Shown in pieces: positions 58,749-60,010 of a stretch of 60,010 bases of DNA. Source of the stretch: an uncultured Fibrobacter sp. (GTDB taxonomy: Bacteria; Fibrobacterota; Fibrobacteria; Fibrobacterales; Fibrobacteraceae); contig NZ_CAMVDO010000020.1 of assembly GCF_947166265.1 (NCBI RefSeq), positions 1 through 60,010 on the forward strand. The letters run 5' to 3'. A program made the position numbers and the translations under genes. Under the pieces are notes generated by a model. The model saw only the letters and a program-made list of their open reading frames with translations. It was not told the DNA's origin and made no database searches. How positions within the stretch are numbered: the first letter of the stretch is position 1; every line of letters begins with the position of its first letter.

Positions 58749-59366
58749 ATGAAGAAGATTAAATTTACCTTGATAGTCCTTTTGGGGCTCTCCCTTGCTG
58801 CATTTGCCGAAGAGGCCAAACCCAAGGAACACTTTGTCTTCGATGTGGGTGGCGGTTTTGCAACTTATTCCAGCCTTGCCGTTCTTGGTGGGACTATGGA
58901 GGACTTTGATTATTGCAATAATGGGAAATGCGACCCTCCCGACGAAGTTGACTACAAATCAAATTATGCTGTAGCGAGCCTTGGCGCCCGCTACATTTTC
59001 ACTCCCCATATCGAGGCGGGCCTGGCGGCCTCTTACGAGTACTACAGTTCCTATGAAAGTGTTTGCGAAGGCACTGGCCATGAAATGTATTGTAGAGCGG
59101 GAGATTTCCTAGACCACTACTTAGTTCATGTCGCAGTCGAGGGCAAGTTCAACTGGTTCACGCTTTTCGACCATTTTAGGCCTTACAGCCGCGTAGGCGT
59201 CGGAGCCTTGCTTGAATTTGATGACGGGCTGGAACGAGCTGGGTTACCGTCTGTCCAGTTGACGCCTGTCGGTTTGGAATTCCCGTTTTCGTATGTAAGT
59301 GTGTATGCTGAAATGGGCGCTGGCTATCGTGGTTTCATGAGTGGCGGTATCGCTTTAAGAATCTAA
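58749..59366 (+). CDS. Small outer-membrane beta-barrel protein
   Basis: A 205-residue protein with signal peptide (MKKIKFTLIVLLGLSLAAFA). Alternating strands with Gly/Tyr-rich turns and the end GGIALRI suggest an 8-10-stranded barrel. Four Cys residues occur in two external-loop-like segments (DYCNNGKC and CEGTGHEMYC), possibly disulfides. TATATTTATGG directly precedes the start. Function unknown. Confidence 0.7.
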   Translation: MKKIKFTLIVLLGLSLAAFAEEAKPKEHFVFDVGGGFATYSSLAVLGGTMEDFDYCNNGKCDPPDEVDYKSNYAVASLGARYIFTPHIEAGLAASYEYYSSYESVCEGTGHEMYCRAGDFLDHYLVHVAVEGKFNWFTLFDHFRPYSRVGVGALLEFDDGLERAGLPSVQLTPVGLEFPFSYVSVYAEMGAGYRGFMSGGIALRI

Positions 59367-59419
59367 TCGGTATAATGTTTCGGGGCCAAGTCTCTAAGCA
59401 AAAGGGGAGACATCTCCCT

Positions 59420-59785
59420 TTACTTACTAAAATCAAAGAATGCCGCGGGGTCCGTTCCGAAGATTTCGCCGAGTTTTATCGCCATCTTGCGTGATACCGC
59501 CCTGCGTCCGTTTTCCATGGCACAGAGGTTTTGGACTTGAATTCCGAGTTTTTCGGCAAGGGTGACTTGCGACCAGTTGCGCAAATCGCGGTTTGCGACA
59601 ATCATTTCACCGGGAGTGGAATCCAAATTCTTGAACCAGTCGGACTCCTCGAAGGGAATCGAGTCTTCGTTTTTGCAGACTGCCACGTTTTCGGGCTTGT
59701 AGGTATCCTTCAAGAACCTGACCAGCGGAGCAGGGATATGCTTCGCACGGATTTCAATACGGGGCTTTTTCACGACTGCCAACAT
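59420..59785 (-). CDS. XRE-family helix-turn-helix regulator
   Basis: A 121-residue protein; the start at 59785 is chosen from its position after the promoter. The C-terminal half is a Cro/CI-type HTH: RDLRNWSQVTLAEKLGIQVQNLCAMENGRRAVSRKMAIKLGEIF. The N-terminal half (KPRIEIRAKHIPAPLVRFLKD) is of the kind found in antitoxin-like regulators, but no toxin gene is adjacent within the window. The gene has its own promoter and probably regulates itself. Confidence 0.8.
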   Translation of the reverse strand: MLAVVKKPRIEIRAKHIPAPLVRFLKDTYKPENVAVCKNEDSIPFEESDWFKNLDSTPGEMIVANRDLRNWSQVTLAEKLGIQVQNLCAMENGRRAVSRKMAIKLGEIFGTDPAAFFDFSK

Positions 59786-59792
59786 GAAATTA

Positions 59793-59821
59793 AATATAAT
59801 CAATTTTTGATTATTTGCCAA
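59793..59821 (-). promoter_or_regulatory. Promoter of the XRE gene
   Basis: On the minus strand: TTGGCA (59821-59816), 17-nt spacer, TATATT (59798-59793), only ~8 bases before the start codon, giving a nearly leaderless message. Confidence 0.72.
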
Positions 59822-59885
59822 TTATATTGGGTGCAACCAAGAAAGAATTGCTGAAGACCCTTTCGGCTTGATATCTGTTCTCCAT
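59811..59885 (-). CDS. Possible 24-residue small ORF upstream of the XRE gene
   Basis: ATG at 59885 to TAA at 59811 encodes MENRYQAERVFSNSFLVAPN and four more residues. TTGACA-N17-TTATTA lies further upstream on the minus strand (about 59947-59975), so a transcript across it is plausible. It overlaps the XRE promoter. Coding status is a guess; 59886-60010 holds nothing else I recognise. Confidence 0.25.
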   Translation of the reverse strand: MENRYQAERVFSNSFLVAPNIIGK

Positions 59886-60010
59886 AGTGAGAATGGTGGT
59901 GTTTTTTTGTAAAAAGAAATAAATTTTCGCGAAATTGGTAATAAATCGCCTGAAAAGGTAGTGTCAAGGGTTTTTCGCAAAAATAGTTTGTTCCAACATC
60001 AGATCTAGGC

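Noticed and set aside
59420-59885. Toxin-antitoxin pair around the XRE regulator
   Set aside because: No toxin-like frame is adjacent; the 24-residue upstream frame is too short and overlaps the promoter.

Overview
The window looks like a chromosomal segment of a Fibrobacter species. The best marker is a lipoprotein at 19170-19904 with the 'Fibrobacter succinogenes major paralogous' (FISUMP/TIGR02145-type) domain. Ser/Tyr-rich lipoprotein linkers, a gram-negative envelope gene set (waaA, a BamA-like barrel, several small outer-membrane barrels) and a repeated promoter pattern TTGACA-N17-TATATT agree with that. Almost everything is chromosomal housekeeping or envelope material; I see no prophage, integrase, transposase, CRISPR-Cas or restriction system.

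Layout. 1-5.6 kb: rdgB, a TM2 protein, a membrane-anchored CbbX-like AAA ATPase, a BamA-like barrel and ettA. 5.6-9.5 kb: a LysR regulator, a CytX-like permease and a trpC-trpF fusion. 9.6-13.2 kb: an envelope lipoprotein/barrel pair, a transglutaminase-like lipoprotein and an unassigned long RNA-like hairpin. 13.4-17.2 kb: a lipoprotein family II pyrophosphatase behind a leader element, then a complete tryptophan attenuator with a WWW leader peptide ahead of trpB and trpA. 17.2-23 kb: a dicarboxylate/glutamate symporter, YbjQ, a palindrome array, the FISUMP lipoprotein, thrH and hslO. 23.2-31.5 kb: two tRNA-Glu units, an ABC half-exporter/methyltransferase/waaA/ispH operon, rpmB, an exonuclease, a DUF374 acyltransferase, tRNA-Cys, an AT-hook protein and an AlkD-like protein. 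31.6-42.6 kb: dgt, two HAD phosphatases, a FIST-GGDEF / PAS-EAL cyclic-di-GMP pair, a GT-C/NPCBM fusion and its coupled glycosyltransferase. 42.7-52.3 kb: purC, an AT-rich FGE-like lipid-free exported protein, a Cys-repeat protein, clpB behind a consensus sigma-54 promoter, cvfB, a nucleotidyltransferase and tRNA-Gly. 52.4-60 kb: infC-rpmI-rplT, an M16 peptidase, a NERD protein, a polar amino-acid ABC transporter whose binding protein looks circularly permuted, a small barrel and an XRE regulator.

The most unusual material is at the RNA and repeat level. Two leaders 1.3 kb apart (before the pyrophosphatase gene and before trpB) share an AIRF-encoding start, a compensated 7-bp stem, an identical 16-nt linker and a following terminator. 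Palindromic repeats have been absorbed in frame into trpCF (three copies), the FISUMP lipoprotein signal region and probably the trpB start. A family of tiny hairpins keeps complementary arms while the arm sequence changes from copy to copy. A ~150-bp repeat occurs in inverted orientation at 21.0 and 58.6 kb. Three evenly spaced palindromes lie between ybjQ and the FISUMP gene.

All coordinates and motif calls come from reading the sequence; no database search was run, so family names rest on recognised motifs.
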